Position numbers and translations under genes: made by a program
Shown: positions 17,378 to 25,938 of the stretch, one piece after another
Numbering within the stretch: the stretch's first letter is position 1
Layout of the letters: each line of letters starts with the position of its first letter
Source of the DNA: Cupriavidus laharis
GTDB lineage: Bacteria > Pseudomonadota > Gammaproteobacteria > Burkholderiales > Burkholderiaceae
DNA: 64,000 bases
Assembly (NCBI RefSeq): GCF_914271435.1
Contig: NZ_CAJZAI010000006.1
Coordinates: 186,001 to 250,000, forward strand
Direction: 5' to 3'
The notes under the pieces: generated by a model
What the model saw: the letters and a program-made list of their open reading frames with translations, nothing else
Told to the model about the DNA's origin: nothing
Databases searched by the model: none

Positions 17378-20300
17378 TGCGAGATCTGCCTCCAGGAAAG
17401 CCGGTTGCGTGCGATGTTGCCCTGCTCGACCACGCTGATGACCTCGCCGGTCGTCGCGCTGGCAACTTTCAGGTGTTTGTTGCCCTCGCCTCCGCCCAGG
17501 AAGATGGTCGAGCCGAAATTGCCTTGCTGGGACACGCCCGATACGACGAGAACCTTGTTGTTGGCGCCCGTCACCTTGTCCGAGGCATCGATCTTGCCGT
17601 CGCTGTTGACGTCGAGCACCGAATAGCTCAATGCGGATCCATGCAGCGCGGAGAAGTCCAGCAGGGTGGAGCTGATCCCGCCTACGCACTCGTCGGTGGA
17701 CGGCGTCAGCGTCGTGATCACCAGGCGCTCCGCATCCACCTTCGGCTTCACGACCACGCGCTCGCCCTGGGTCAGCAGATCGATGCGCCAGCCTTTCTGC
17801 CTGGTGTAGTCAACGGTATTGCCGCTGAGCGTGTACAGCGTGCGCGGCGTGTCGCCCACGGTAATGGTGGCCAAGGCCAGCGTCTGAGACTGCAGCATCG
17901 AGCGGGTGACCGACGTCGCCTGATCATCCCATACCCCGTACACCGAGTTGTAGCCGGTGGCTCCCGAATCCGCCGTATCGTAAAAGCGGCCGGTGCCAAA
18001 CGTCAGCAGGAACCCCTTGTTCGGATCCTTCGGATTGATCAGCGCGGTAGGCGCGGCTGTGATCGGTTGCGCCTGCGGTGTGGTATTCACGCCGTCGACG
18101 GCCGTGAACAGCGGGACGCCCGGCGTGGTCCCCATGCGCGCCGCCCACGCAGTGGGATTGGTATCGGAAAGGTCGAATTTCCACATCCGGCCTTTCAGGT
18201 CGCCGGCATAGGCAGCCTGGATGGTGAGGTTGTTGTCATACACGACTTCCGGACTGCCAAGGCCGTTGCCGTTGCCCGTTGCAGCGGTCTCCTTCGGGTC
18301 CGCGTAGATCTTGCGGATACCGCCGGTACCGGACGGATTGGCCAGGTCAACGACGTAGAGGACTGCCTTGCCCGACGCGCTCTCGTACCCGTTGCCGAAG
18401 ATCGCCACCCACTTCCCGCTGTTCAGGCGCCCGATGACGGGCGTGCCGATGGTATAGCCGAGATCGGTTTCGGTATCGGCCGAAATCTCCCACATGACCT
18501 TGCTGGCATCGAAGTTCGCCGGATCGGTGACGTCGAGCGCAAACATGGCCTTGCCGCCCGCACCCATGCCGCCGATTAGCACCGTCCTCCAGCTCGCCGC
18601 GGTTTCGCCCGTACGCTGGAAATAGGCATCCCCGGCAGCAGGCGTCGCATCGACAAAGAAGCGATGGATGTAGTCCGGCGAAGCCAGCGCCTTCACCGCG
18701 TTGCTGCCGACGATCGCCTGGTTCGGCATGTAGGCGAATGTCTCGACGCCGGTCAGCGCATCGAACCCGTGCAGCATGCCGTCGTTCGCGCCCACGTAGA
18801 TCATGGCGCGGCGATTGACGCGATTGTTGGCCAGGAAAGAAAAGTAGCTGCGCCCTTCCGTCGCCTTCAGGAAGTCGTAGCCCGAATCGGAAGCCTTCAC
18901 ATAGATCGGCGAGGAATTGACGATATCGCCAAGGACATTCGACACCAGCACGCCGCGGCCGTTGTCGGTCACGCGGTCGCGGTACTTGCCGCCGTTGCGC
19001 TTCTCCAGCGTGGTGTCGCCGCGCAGGTAGGCCACGATGGCCTTGTCACCGCCCAGCGCGGTCTTTTGCGTCGAGGACAAGGAAGTGTCAGTGTCGCTGC
19101 TCCACGTCAATGGCTTGCCGACCGGTGTGGTGCCGCCCGGCGACCACGTGTAGATCTTGCGGCTGGCAGCGGCGGGGACATTCTGGTATGCGTTCCAGTT
19201 CAGCGTGGTGAAGGCCTGGTCACCGGGATTGTAGCTCTGCGACAGCAGCTCGCCGGTCCAGGCGCCGGAACGGAAACGCGTCAGGAACAGGGCTGTGTCG
19301 GTGTTCAGCGTGGTCGAATTGGTGGCTGCCGAAGACGACGAGCCGCTGCGCGAGGCAATCTGCGAGAGTGCGTTGGTCAGCGCTGCCGTCAGCCCCGATG
19401 CATCGCCCGCACTGTAGTTGTCGCCACGGGAGTTCACGGCGGCGTGCCACAGGTCGTCGATCTTGGTCTGGTCGCTGGTAGACGCCTTGGGCCAGGACAA
19501 GGTGCCGGCCTTCAGCTTGTCGAGAATCGACGAAAGCACGTCGGCCCGCGGTGTGTCGGGATTGGCTGGCTGGTTGGCAGGGGCGGACTCCAGCGTGCCT
19601 TTCACGCCCACCCCCAGCGTAAAGGTGACGAGGTGCTGCCAGAAGGCCTCATCGCGCGCGTTGGTCGGCACGCGGTTCTCGGTGTTGCGCAGGTCGTTGA
19701 CCCAGTACTTCATGGCCACGTCCGCGAGCGTATTGCTGTAGCCGTCCTTGTAAGGGTTCTTCGGCGAGTATTGGTACGCGGTGCCGGAGACGGGCGCAAT
19801 GCTGGAGCCCTTGGTGCTGTCCACGTCGCCAACGTCCGTATTGTCGGTGTAGTACCCGTCAGTGGAAAGAATATGGTAGCTGGCACGGCACGCGCTTTCA
19901 GGCCTGCCCGCTGATTCCATCCATGGTTGTGCATTGCTCTTGAAGTACTTGCCCACGGTATCCATCGCGCCCAGCAGCGGCGTGCCGTTCGCGGTGATGT
20001 CCAGGCTGTAGAAGTCCTGGTAGAAGGCGGACTTGCTGGACGTGTCAAACGCCGCTACCGGCCGCTTGATGCCCGCATACGAGCCGGTGCCCGACCGCGT
20101 ACCGTCATTGATGGTGGTGTAGCCGACCCGGATCGACTCGTTCTGCGACGAGAAGGCCTGCCCCACCGCGGCCCGCATGGCCAGGATTCGCGAACGGTAG
20201 TACTGGAACCAGTTGGCGAAGTTCTGAATTTCTTCGCTGTACGTACAGTAGCCGGCCGCCGCGCAATCGGTACGCTTGCCACTCTGCGGATACGTGGCGT

Positions 20301-20991
20301 TCGTGCGGATTTCCACACGCCTGAAACACTTCAGGCTTGATGTGCTGTTGTTGCAGCCCGACAGCGACGTGTCATAGCGATAGTAGAGGGCCGGGTAGAA
20401 GGTAACGCTCTTGTAGGAATAGCCCTTGCCATCGTCGTCCAGCCAGTAGGTCTTGACGGTCTTGTCCTGAGTCAGGTCAAGATAGCCGTTGCCGGTCATG
20501 AGCGGGTTGTAGTAGGCCTTTGCCGGATCGGCGTTCTTCAGGTTGCCGGACGGGTCGTACCATGGGCGGTAGGTGACATCCGGGTTGTAATAGGACACAT
20601 TGAGCGCAGCCGTCCGGTACCGGGCGGCTGCAAGCGATCCGCTGCTGAAATTGACAACCGACGCGTTGTCATCCTGGTAGTACGACCCGTTGCTCGAATA
20701 GACGCGTCCGCCGGACGGCAGCGGAAACGTGTAGATCAGCCAGCTGCCGCGGGTTGGCGTCAGGTCCCAGCTCGTCTCCGTTCCGTTCGGCGACAGGCTC
20801 TCGGGCGTGATCTCGAACATCATCGAGCCCGAGTCATCCAGCGTGAACATGACGTTGGGCGCGATCGAAGTGGCGAAGATCAGCGGCTGCTGCGACACCG
20901 CAGCAAGGCTGGTCGAGACGGGCGACAGGGCCATCAGCCCCGCCAGGGCTGCCGCCACAGCCTTGCGAAACGCTTTGGTATAGCCTGTCAT
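17374..20991 (-). CDS. pilY1: Type IV pilus tip adhesin PilY1
   Basis: A 1205-residue secreted protein with signal peptide (about 1-31). A metal-ion adhesion site DDSGSMM near residue 52 (DxSxS) marks a von Willebrand A-type region in the N-terminal half. The C-terminal half is the PilY1 beta-propeller (YVGANDGMLHGFDALTG, TVLIGGMGAGGKAMFALDVT). An EF-hand-like calcium loop DVNSDGKIDASDK is about 79 residues from the end, which reads NRLSWRQISQ. PilY1 sits at the pilus tip, acts in adhesion and mechanosensing, and controls pilus extension by calcium. The start at 20991 overlaps the pilX stop as ATGA. Confidence 0.92.
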   Translation of the reverse strand: MTGYTKAFRKAVAAALAGLMALSPVSTSLAAVSQQPLIFATSIAPNVMFTLDDSGSMMFEITPESLSPNGTETSWDLTPTRGSWLIYTFPLPSGGRVYSSNGSYYQDDNASVVNFSSGSLAAARYRTAALNVSYYNPDVTYRPWYDPSGNLKNADPAKAYYNPLMTGNGYLDLTQDKTVKTYWLDDDGKGYSYKSVTFYPALYYRYDTSLSGCNNSTSSLKCFRRVEIRTNATYPQSGKRTDCAAAGYCTYSEEIQNFANWFQYYRSRILAMRAAVGQAFSSQNESIRVGYTTINDGTRSGTGSYAGIKRPVAAFDTSSKSAFYQDFYSLDITANGTPLLGAMDTVGKYFKSNAQPWMESAGRPESACRASYHILSTDGYYTDNTDVGDVDSTKGSSIAPVSGTAYQYSPKNPYKDGYSNTLADVAMKYWVNDLRNTENRVPTNARDEAFWQHLVTFTLGVGVKGTLESAPANQPANPDTPRADVLSSILDKLKAGTLSWPKASTSDQTKIDDLWHAAVNSRGDNYSAGDASGLTAALTNALSQIASRSGSSSSAATNSTTLNTDTALFLTRFRSGAWTGELLSQSYNPGDQAFTTLNWNAYQNVPAAASRKIYTWSPGGTTPVGKPLTWSSDTDTSLSSTQKTALGGDKAIVAYLRGDTTLEKRNGGKYRDRVTDNGRGVLVSNVLGDIVNSSPIYVKASDSGYDFLKATEGRSYFSFLANNRVNRRAMIYVGANDGMLHGFDALTGVETFAYMPNQAIVGSNAVKALASPDYIHRFFVDATPAAGDAYFQRTGETAASWRTVLIGGMGAGGKAMFALDVTDPANFDASKVMWEISADTETDLGYTIGTPVIGRLNSGKWVAIFGNGYESASGKAVLYVVDLANPSGTGGIRKIYADPKETAATGNGNGLGSPEVVYDNNLTIQAAYAGDLKGRMWKFDLSDTNPTAWAARMGTTPGVPLFTAVDGVNTTPQAQPITAAPTALINPKDPNKGFLLTFGTGRFYDTADSGATGYNSVYGVWDDQATSVTRSMLQSQTLALATITVGDTPRTLYTLSGNTVDYTRQKGWRIDLLTQGERVVVKPKVDAERLVITTLTPSTDECVGGISSTLLDFSALHGSALSYSVLDVNSDGKIDASDKVTGANNKVLVVSGVSQQGNFGSTIFLGGGEGNKHLKVASATTGEVISVVEQGNIARNRLSWRQISQ

Positions 20992-21614
20992 TGCCGTACC
21001 TCCGACTGGAGCGTGACGTGGGTCTGGGCATTGATGCCGGTGCCCATCGCGGTGATCCGATAGTGGATATTGATCGGCATGCCGGTCTGCGGATTGCGCA
21101 CGCGCGACGGCGTGCGGATTTCCTCGATGAAGCATCTGGGCGTGGCGGCGGCTTCGCTCAGCGTTACGCCGTCCGTCGCGGGAACCACGATGACATTGGT
21201 GTTCGGCTCGCTGTTCACGCTGGTGTCCCAGTTGGACGGCACTTCCCAGAACTGCCTGCCATTGGCATCCAGATAACCAAGCTTGAGATTGCCCGCGCTG
21301 TCGACCGGAGGCGCACCGGCGTTCACCGTGCTGCTCATGTCCTTGCGGTACATCCGGTTGAACAGGGCTGCAGGCTGCCCGGTGACGACGATCCCCTCGC
21401 AGAAGCGCAGGCCCAGTTCGGCCGCCTGGAATGCCACCTGGTGGTCGCGGTTGTTGCCGGCCAGGCGCTCGTCGAACAGGCTGCCCCGCATGCTCCACGC
21501 GGCCAGCAGCGAAATGACGACGATCAGGACCAGCGCTACCACCAGCACCACGCCCTTCGCATTGCGCCTGCCGCCCGGCCTCGGAAGCCGGAGGTTTCCC
21601 GCACGCTTGCTCAT
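20988..21614 (-). CDS. pilX: Minor pilin PilX
   Basis: A 208-residue prepilin-like protein. The N-terminus KGVVLVVALVLIVVISLLAA is the hydrophobic helix of the PilX family, followed by the conserved ERLAGNNRDHQVAFQAAE segment. Like most PilX proteins it lacks the canonical Glu5. It interacts with PilY1 at the pilus tip in other species. It begins one base before the pilW stop and overlaps pilY1 by ATGA, so pilW-pilX-pilY1 are translated as a coupled unit. Confidence 0.88.
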   Translation of the reverse strand: MSKRAGNLRLPRPGGRRNAKGVVLVVALVLIVVISLLAAWSMRGSLFDERLAGNNRDHQVAFQAAELGLRFCEGIVVTGQPAALFNRMYRKDMSSTVNAGAPPVDSAGNLKLGYLDANGRQFWEVPSNWDTSVNSEPNTNVIVVPATDGVTLSEAAATPRCFIEEIRTPSRVRNPQTGMPINIHYRITAMGTGINAQTHVTLQSEVRQ

Positions 21615-22436
21615 CTATCCCACCCGGTTGCGCAGCGCGAAGCTGCTATAGAAACGGCGGCGCATCCTGCCGTCGGCGATGTTCTGGACCGCGTCGTTGC
21701 AATCGCGGTACGTCGTGGCGACATCGGCGTTCCCCGGCGCGGCATCGAACACCAGCAGGCATACGCGCACGCTGACCACGCGGTTCCAGTCCGCCGCGAC
21801 CATGCCGCTTGCCGGCATGTATTGCGTCACGTTTGCCGAGTCCGCGTCCTGCGCCAGCCCATAGGTCAGCTGCAGGTCCTGCACGTTCTCGAGAATGGGC
21901 TCCGGCGTCGACAGTGCGTTGGTGTTCTGGTCCGACCCGCGGCACATCAGGGTATTGCCGGCGAGGTAGAAGGCGTTCTCCGCCATGGCTCGTGCCGCCG
22001 GGATGGTGCGGCCGTTGCAGTCCGTCGTGCTGGACAGGGACCCGTCGATACGCAGGTAGCGAACGGCAATGGCGTCCGGGTTGCTGTTGGGCGCCGCGAT
22101 GCATGCACCCGTCGAAACATTGGAGAATCCGCCGTCGCATCCCTGCACCGGCGCCCCATCGAACGTCACGGGGCGGGCCCCCAGCAATGACAGGTCCACC
22201 CGGCCCAGGCCGGCAAGGCGCAACTGCTCGCCCATGACGGACAAGGCCCAGCGTGCGCCGTCATCGGCGCTGCGCAAGCCTTCCTGCGTGCGGCTGCCAC
22301 GCTGGGCGGTCAGGTAGAAGGCGGTAATCGAGATCAGCAGCAACAAGCCGATCACGATCGCGATCATGATTTCCACGAGCGAGCGCCCATGGCTGGAACG
22401 ACGCCGTCTCAGGGCCGCAGGGTAATGGTGGCGCAT
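21615..22436 (-). CDS. pilW: Minor pilin PilW
   Basis: A 273-residue prepilin. The leader ends in SSHGRSLVEIMIAIVIG, with peptidase cleavage expected after Gly, and Glu5 present. The downstream region GLRSADDGARWALSVMGEQLRLAGLG is the conserved PilW block. The start at 22436 (MRHHYPAAL) lies inside pilV, an overlap of 28 bp. The open frame upstream of this start is only the shadow of pilV. Confidence 0.88.
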   Translation of the reverse strand: MRHHYPAALRRRRSSHGRSLVEIMIAIVIGLLLLISITAFYLTAQRGSRTQEGLRSADDGARWALSVMGEQLRLAGLGRVDLSLLGARPVTFDGAPVQGCDGGFSNVSTGACIAAPNSNPDAIAVRYLRIDGSLSSTTDCNGRTIPAARAMAENAFYLAGNTLMCRGSDQNTNALSTPEPILENVQDLQLTYGLAQDADSANVTQYMPASGMVAADWNRVVSVRVCLLVFDAAPGNADVATTYRDCNDAVQNIADGRMRRRFYSSFALRNRVG

Positions 22437-22996
22437 GTGACCCCCCTGGCGTCGAATCCAGGCAGCGTGATGAAATAGTCCGTCGCTACTTTCGAACAGC
22501 CAACCGACACATCGGATGTCGACGGATCCTTCCAGTACAGCTCCAGGCGATAGCTGACGAAACCGGCCGGAATGGTCCCGGCAGCCGCGCTGACGTCCGG
22601 CGATGTCCAGGACGCCACGCCAGCACCCGGCAATTGCGTCGTCAACAATGTCCACCATTGCGCGACGTCCCAGGCTGCATACTCGTTGCCGTCGCACACG
22701 ACCTTGCTGCAATCTTTTGCGGGCGCCGCGGGCGGCTGCACACTCAACGCGGCCAGGTACGCGTTGAAATCGCTCCCCTCGCCAAGCCCCGACGCATTGG
22801 CGCGAATGCGTTCGGAAAGGTCCGTGGCGGCGTCGACGATGCTGTAGCGGACGCTGGCGCCCGCGCGGTATCGCAACGATGCGGACTGCAACGACAGCAT
22901 GCCGAGCAAGGCAATGGCGATTAGCACCAGCGTGATCAGCACTTCGATCAGGCTGGCACCGGACTGGCGCCGGGTGGGACGCATGTTCAGCCGCAT
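22409..22996 (-). CDS. pilV: Minor pilin PilV
   Basis: A 195-residue prepilin with the site QSGASLIEVLITLVLIAIAL (cleavage after Gly, Glu5 kept). A conserved LSLQSASLRYRAGASVRYS helix follows, and six cysteines suggest disulfides in the globular part. The upstream gene (fimT) overlaps its start by 10 bp. A start four codons downstream (second Met) is equally possible. Confidence 0.87.
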   Translation of the reverse strand: MRLNMRPTRRQSGASLIEVLITLVLIAIALLGMLSLQSASLRYRAGASVRYSIVDAATDLSERIRANASGLGEGSDFNAYLAALSVQPPAAPAKDCSKVVCDGNEYAAWDVAQWWTLLTTQLPGAGVASWTSPDVSAAAGTIPAGFVSYRLELYWKDPSTSDVSVGCSKVATDYFITLPGFDARGVTCATITLRP

Positions 22997-23538
22997 GCTG
23001 CCGTCCTCTGGTCGACACGGCCCGCGCGGGACACGCAGACATTCAGGTTGCGGCGATCCGAGCTGGAAGCGGCGACCTGGAAAGCCAGCGCACTGTCCGC
23101 GAACAGGTAGCCGCGAGAAGTGATCTGAATCGACCGCACGGGCGCGGCGAGCGACACGGCCAGGCCGGCATTGACCGCTTCGTGAACGCGGATGATCTCC
23201 TCGGCGGGCGCGCGCACCTGGTCATTGTCCGTATCCTGGAAAAGAATCCAGCGGCCCGACCAGTCCGCCAGCGCGTCCTGCGCGCAGGTCGTGGAATTCG
23301 CAGCCGTGGCGCGGCAAATCGTCACCGGCGCATTGCGCCGGATGGCTTCGCTGCGCGCGAGCGACAGCAGCCCCGCAAGCTCGGCTGCCGCGGCATCGGT
23401 GCGGGCGCGGTCGAGGAATCCCTGGAACGAGGGAACGGCGAACGACATCGTGATGGCGACCAGCGTCACCACTACCATCAGTTCGATCAGCGTAAAGCCG
23501 CGAAGCAGCCGGATTGTCCGTGGGCGCAAGGCGCGCAT
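22987..23538 (-). CDS. fimT: Pseudopilin FimT/GspH family
   Basis: A 183-residue pseudopilin, first gene of the minus-strand minor-pilin cluster. The prepilin motif RGFTLIELMVVVTLVAITM has cleavage after Gly and Glu5; the body shows the GspH/FimT pattern ARSEAIRRNAPVTICRA. FimT-type pilins bind DNA during natural transformation in some bacteria. The start at 23538 gives a 15-residue leader; the frame stays open to 23625, but that leader would be far longer than usual for prepilins. Confidence 0.85.
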   Translation of the reverse strand: MRALRPRTIRLLRGFTLIELMVVVTLVAITMSFAVPSFQGFLDRARTDAAAAELAGLLSLARSEAIRRNAPVTICRATAANSTTCAQDALADWSGRWILFQDTDNDQVRAPAEEIIRVHEAVNAGLAVSLAAPVRSIQITSRGYLFADSALAFQVAASSSDRRNLNVCVSRAGRVDQRTAACG

Positions 23539-24041
23539 GCCGCCAACGCCGGCCCCGTACGCGCGGCCCGCAAGCGGCAAACGCCCTCCGCCCCCGGCCA
23601 ACCGGGTACGCGAAAGGCAGTCCATGTCAGCGCAACCGGACGCCGACCGGCAATGCCCTCAAGTAATGCCTGAAGATGACCCCGCTCATATGACCCCCGG
23701 TAAAAACCGTTGCGGTGGCAGGCCCTCTCTGCGGAGCAGCACTGCAACCCACCCGAATATGTTCTTTTGATTTCTGTGTGATTCTGTGGGCTGGTCAAAG
23801 CTGGCAGACGCATGTTGCAAAAATGTCTACCAGAATGCGGCCCTGACGATACCCCGCCATGGTGGGGGAATTCGCCATGAGATGTCAATAGCACTTGGCA
23901 AGAGGACATTTCCCAAATGTCGGAGCCTCGCAACAGCGACGTCGTGCAACCAAATTTGCCAGTCTCGCTACGTTTGCCCACGAATCGGGAGCGCGACCGA
24001 CGATACGTTGACGGCCTCACTGTCACCCCCGCGGACACGCC
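23539..24041. promoter_or_regulatory. Divergent promoter region between the two minor-pilin clusters
   Basis: About 500 bp without a convincing gene. It separates two head-to-head pilin operons and is visibly lower in GC than either side, especially 23760-23960. No clear promoter hexamers or operators could be assigned by eye. Both clusters probably start here. Confidence 0.5.
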
Positions 24042-24422
24042 ATGCTGCCTTGCACTCCATCGCCCTGTTGCCGTGCCGCCCGCGGCCATGCCCTGGCCGA
24101 ATCGCTCTGTGCCCTGCTGGTTGTCAGCATTGGCTTGATTCCGCTGGCCAGCCTCGCGGCCACTGGACTGGGGTGGCTGCGTGGCCATGAACAACTCGCC
24201 CTGGCAATGCGAACCGCCGGGGAATTCGTGGAGACCTCAGGGCTGGAGGTGGCACCCATGAACCGATCCATTCCGGTCTCGGCCGAAGGCTGTCCCGCGT
24301 TGCCGGATATGGGGCAGTCCATCTGCCCGCGCGCCGGCAAGCTGGCCATTGCCAGACTGGCGATCGGAGAGCCAGGGTCATCGGCTACGTTGCTCGGCAT
24401 CGCGCTGTGGTTGCAGCCATGA
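24042..24422 (+). CDS. Second-cluster PilV-like minor pilin
   Basis: A 126-residue short prepilin. The leader ends in ARGHALAESLCALLVVSIGL, with cleavage expected after Gly and Glu6/Glu5-type acid kept. After the helix comes WLRGHEQLALAMRTAGEF, the position of the PilV helix extension. It is much shorter than the first-cluster PilV. It overlaps the next gene as ATGA. It opens the plus-strand minor-pilin cluster. Confidence 0.75.
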   Translation: MLPCTPSPCCRAARGHALAESLCALLVVSIGLIPLASLAATGLGWLRGHEQLALAMRTAGEFVETSGLEVAPMNRSIPVSAEGCPALPDMGQSICPRAGKLAIARLAIGEPGSSATLLGIALWLQP

Positions 24423-25348
24423 GATCGCGCCTTGCAAATGGCCATCGCCGCCATCCACGAGCGAACGGCTTCACCCTGACGGAGATGATGGTCGGCCTCG
24501 CACTGGGGCTTGTGGTCACAGCCGTCGCCGGCACGGCGTTCCTGTTATGCCGCGCAGCCTATCTCGCCACCGCGGAGCGGGCCCTGCTGGAGGAGCGCGG
24601 ACAGCGTGCGCTGAACGTACTCTCCATCCTGATCCGGCAAAGCGGCTGGCTTCCCGATCCGGCCGGCAAGGCAGCCCCGCCCGCGATAAGCGGTGCGGAC
24701 GATTGTGGCCAGCCGTCCATGGCAGCCGTACCAGGCTGCGGCAAACCTGGTATCGCGGGCAGCGACGCGCTGCTGGTCCGCTTCAACGGCAGCGGCCAGC
24801 CGCGCGACGCCAGCATGCCCGACCAGACGATGATCGACTGCAGCGGCTATGCCGTTGCCGCGCAAGGCGCCGAGGCATCCGCCAACGCGGGCTACGTTGC
24901 GGCAAATCTCGTCTACGTGGCCACCGCAAGCGATGGCGAACCTCAGTTGCTATGCCGCTACCCGGCACGACGCAACGGGCGCATCGACGACAGTGGCTGG
25001 ACATCCGGCGCAATGGTGCGCGGCGTGGAGTCGATGCAGGTTCGCTACGGCATCAATCGACGCGGCGGCAGGCAACCCGACATCTTCCTGCGCGCGGATC
25101 AGGTCACCGCCATGGGTGACGACGCATGGAGCCGCGTAGTGGCGGTGCAGGTAGCACTGGCACTCAGGCTGGAGCGGAGCGGCGCCACCCCGGCGGGCAT
25201 GCCGGCAACCACCGCCAATGCGCATGTCGACAATGCCATGGCCGACGTCATCGACAGGCTGCCGGGCCATAGCCGGAACACCTGGCGGATCTTCGCCACG
25301 ACCATCCGCCTGCGAAACGCTCCACACTGTCAGGAAACACTATGCTAG
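24419..25348 (+). CDS. Second-cluster PilW-like minor pilin
   Basis: A 309-residue prepilin. The motif ANGFTLTEMMVGLALGLVV has a normal peptidase site with Glu5. The following LLEERGQRALNVLSILIRQSGW matches the PilW block seen in the first cluster. Cysteines at several sites may form disulfides. The start overlaps the previous stop as ATGA, and its own stop overlaps the following start by 7 bp. Confidence 0.8.
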   Translation: MRSRLANGHRRHPRANGFTLTEMMVGLALGLVVTAVAGTAFLLCRAAYLATAERALLEERGQRALNVLSILIRQSGWLPDPAGKAAPPAISGADDCGQPSMAAVPGCGKPGIAGSDALLVRFNGSGQPRDASMPDQTMIDCSGYAVAAQGAEASANAGYVAANLVYVATASDGEPQLLCRYPARRNGRIDDSGWTSGAMVRGVESMQVRYGINRRGGRQPDIFLRADQVTAMGDDAWSRVVAVQVALALRLERSGATPAGMPATTANAHVDNAMADVIDRLPGHSRNTWRIFATTIRLRNAPHCQETLC

Positions 25349-25938
25349 CCCCGCCCATGGCCCGCATCCGCCGGATGCATGGAGGCGCGACGCTGCTGTT
25401 CGCTGCGACGCTGTTGCTGCTCGCGGCTTTCACTGCTGCCGCCACGCTGCAGTTCCTGCTTTCCACCCGTCAGCTCGCCACCTTGCAACTCGACCGGGAA
25501 ATCGCCTTCCGGGCTGCCGAAGTGGCGCTGCTGGACGGCGAAGCCGATCTGATGGCTGCGGCGTCGGGCAGCGGCCCGCCAGACCGTCTCGATCCATTTC
25601 CGGCAAGCGGGACTTGCGGCAAAGGCATGCAGGCCGGAATCTGCGTTCCGGCTCCTGATGGCATGCCCATATGGCAGGCGTGGCTGTCAGGCACGGGGCA
25701 CGCCGATGACGTCGGCGTGCCGTTCGGCACGTTCACCGGCAATGCGCTGCCGATGCTGCAGCAAGGCATCGCCGGCACGCCCATCCCGCCACGCTATGTT
25801 GCCGAGTGGATCGGCGACGCCGCGGTCACAGGCGGATACGGTGTGCGGCCAGCCATGCCGCGCTTCCGCATCACGGCAATCGGCTTCGGCCGGAGCCGGG
25901 ATACGACGGCCGTGGTCCAGAGCGTGATCCAGCCATGA
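25342..25938 (+). CDS. Second-cluster PilX-like minor pilin
   Basis: A 198-residue protein. The hydrophobic N-terminal helix (GGATLLFAATLLLLAAFTAA) and the conserved REIAFRAAEVALLDGEADL segment identify it as PilX-like by comparison with the first cluster. No Glu5 is present, as in other PilX proteins. It overlaps the short PilY1-like gene by ATGA, reproducing the pilX-pilY1 coupling of the other cluster. Confidence 0.78.
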   Translation: MLAPPMARIRRMHGGATLLFAATLLLLAAFTAAATLQFLLSTRQLATLQLDREIAFRAAEVALLDGEADLMAAASGSGPPDRLDPFPASGTCGKGMQAGICVPAPDGMPIWQAWLSGTGHADDVGVPFGTFTGNALPMLQQGIAGTPIPPRYVAEWIGDAAVTGGYGVRPAMPRFRITAIGFGRSRDTTAVVQSVIQP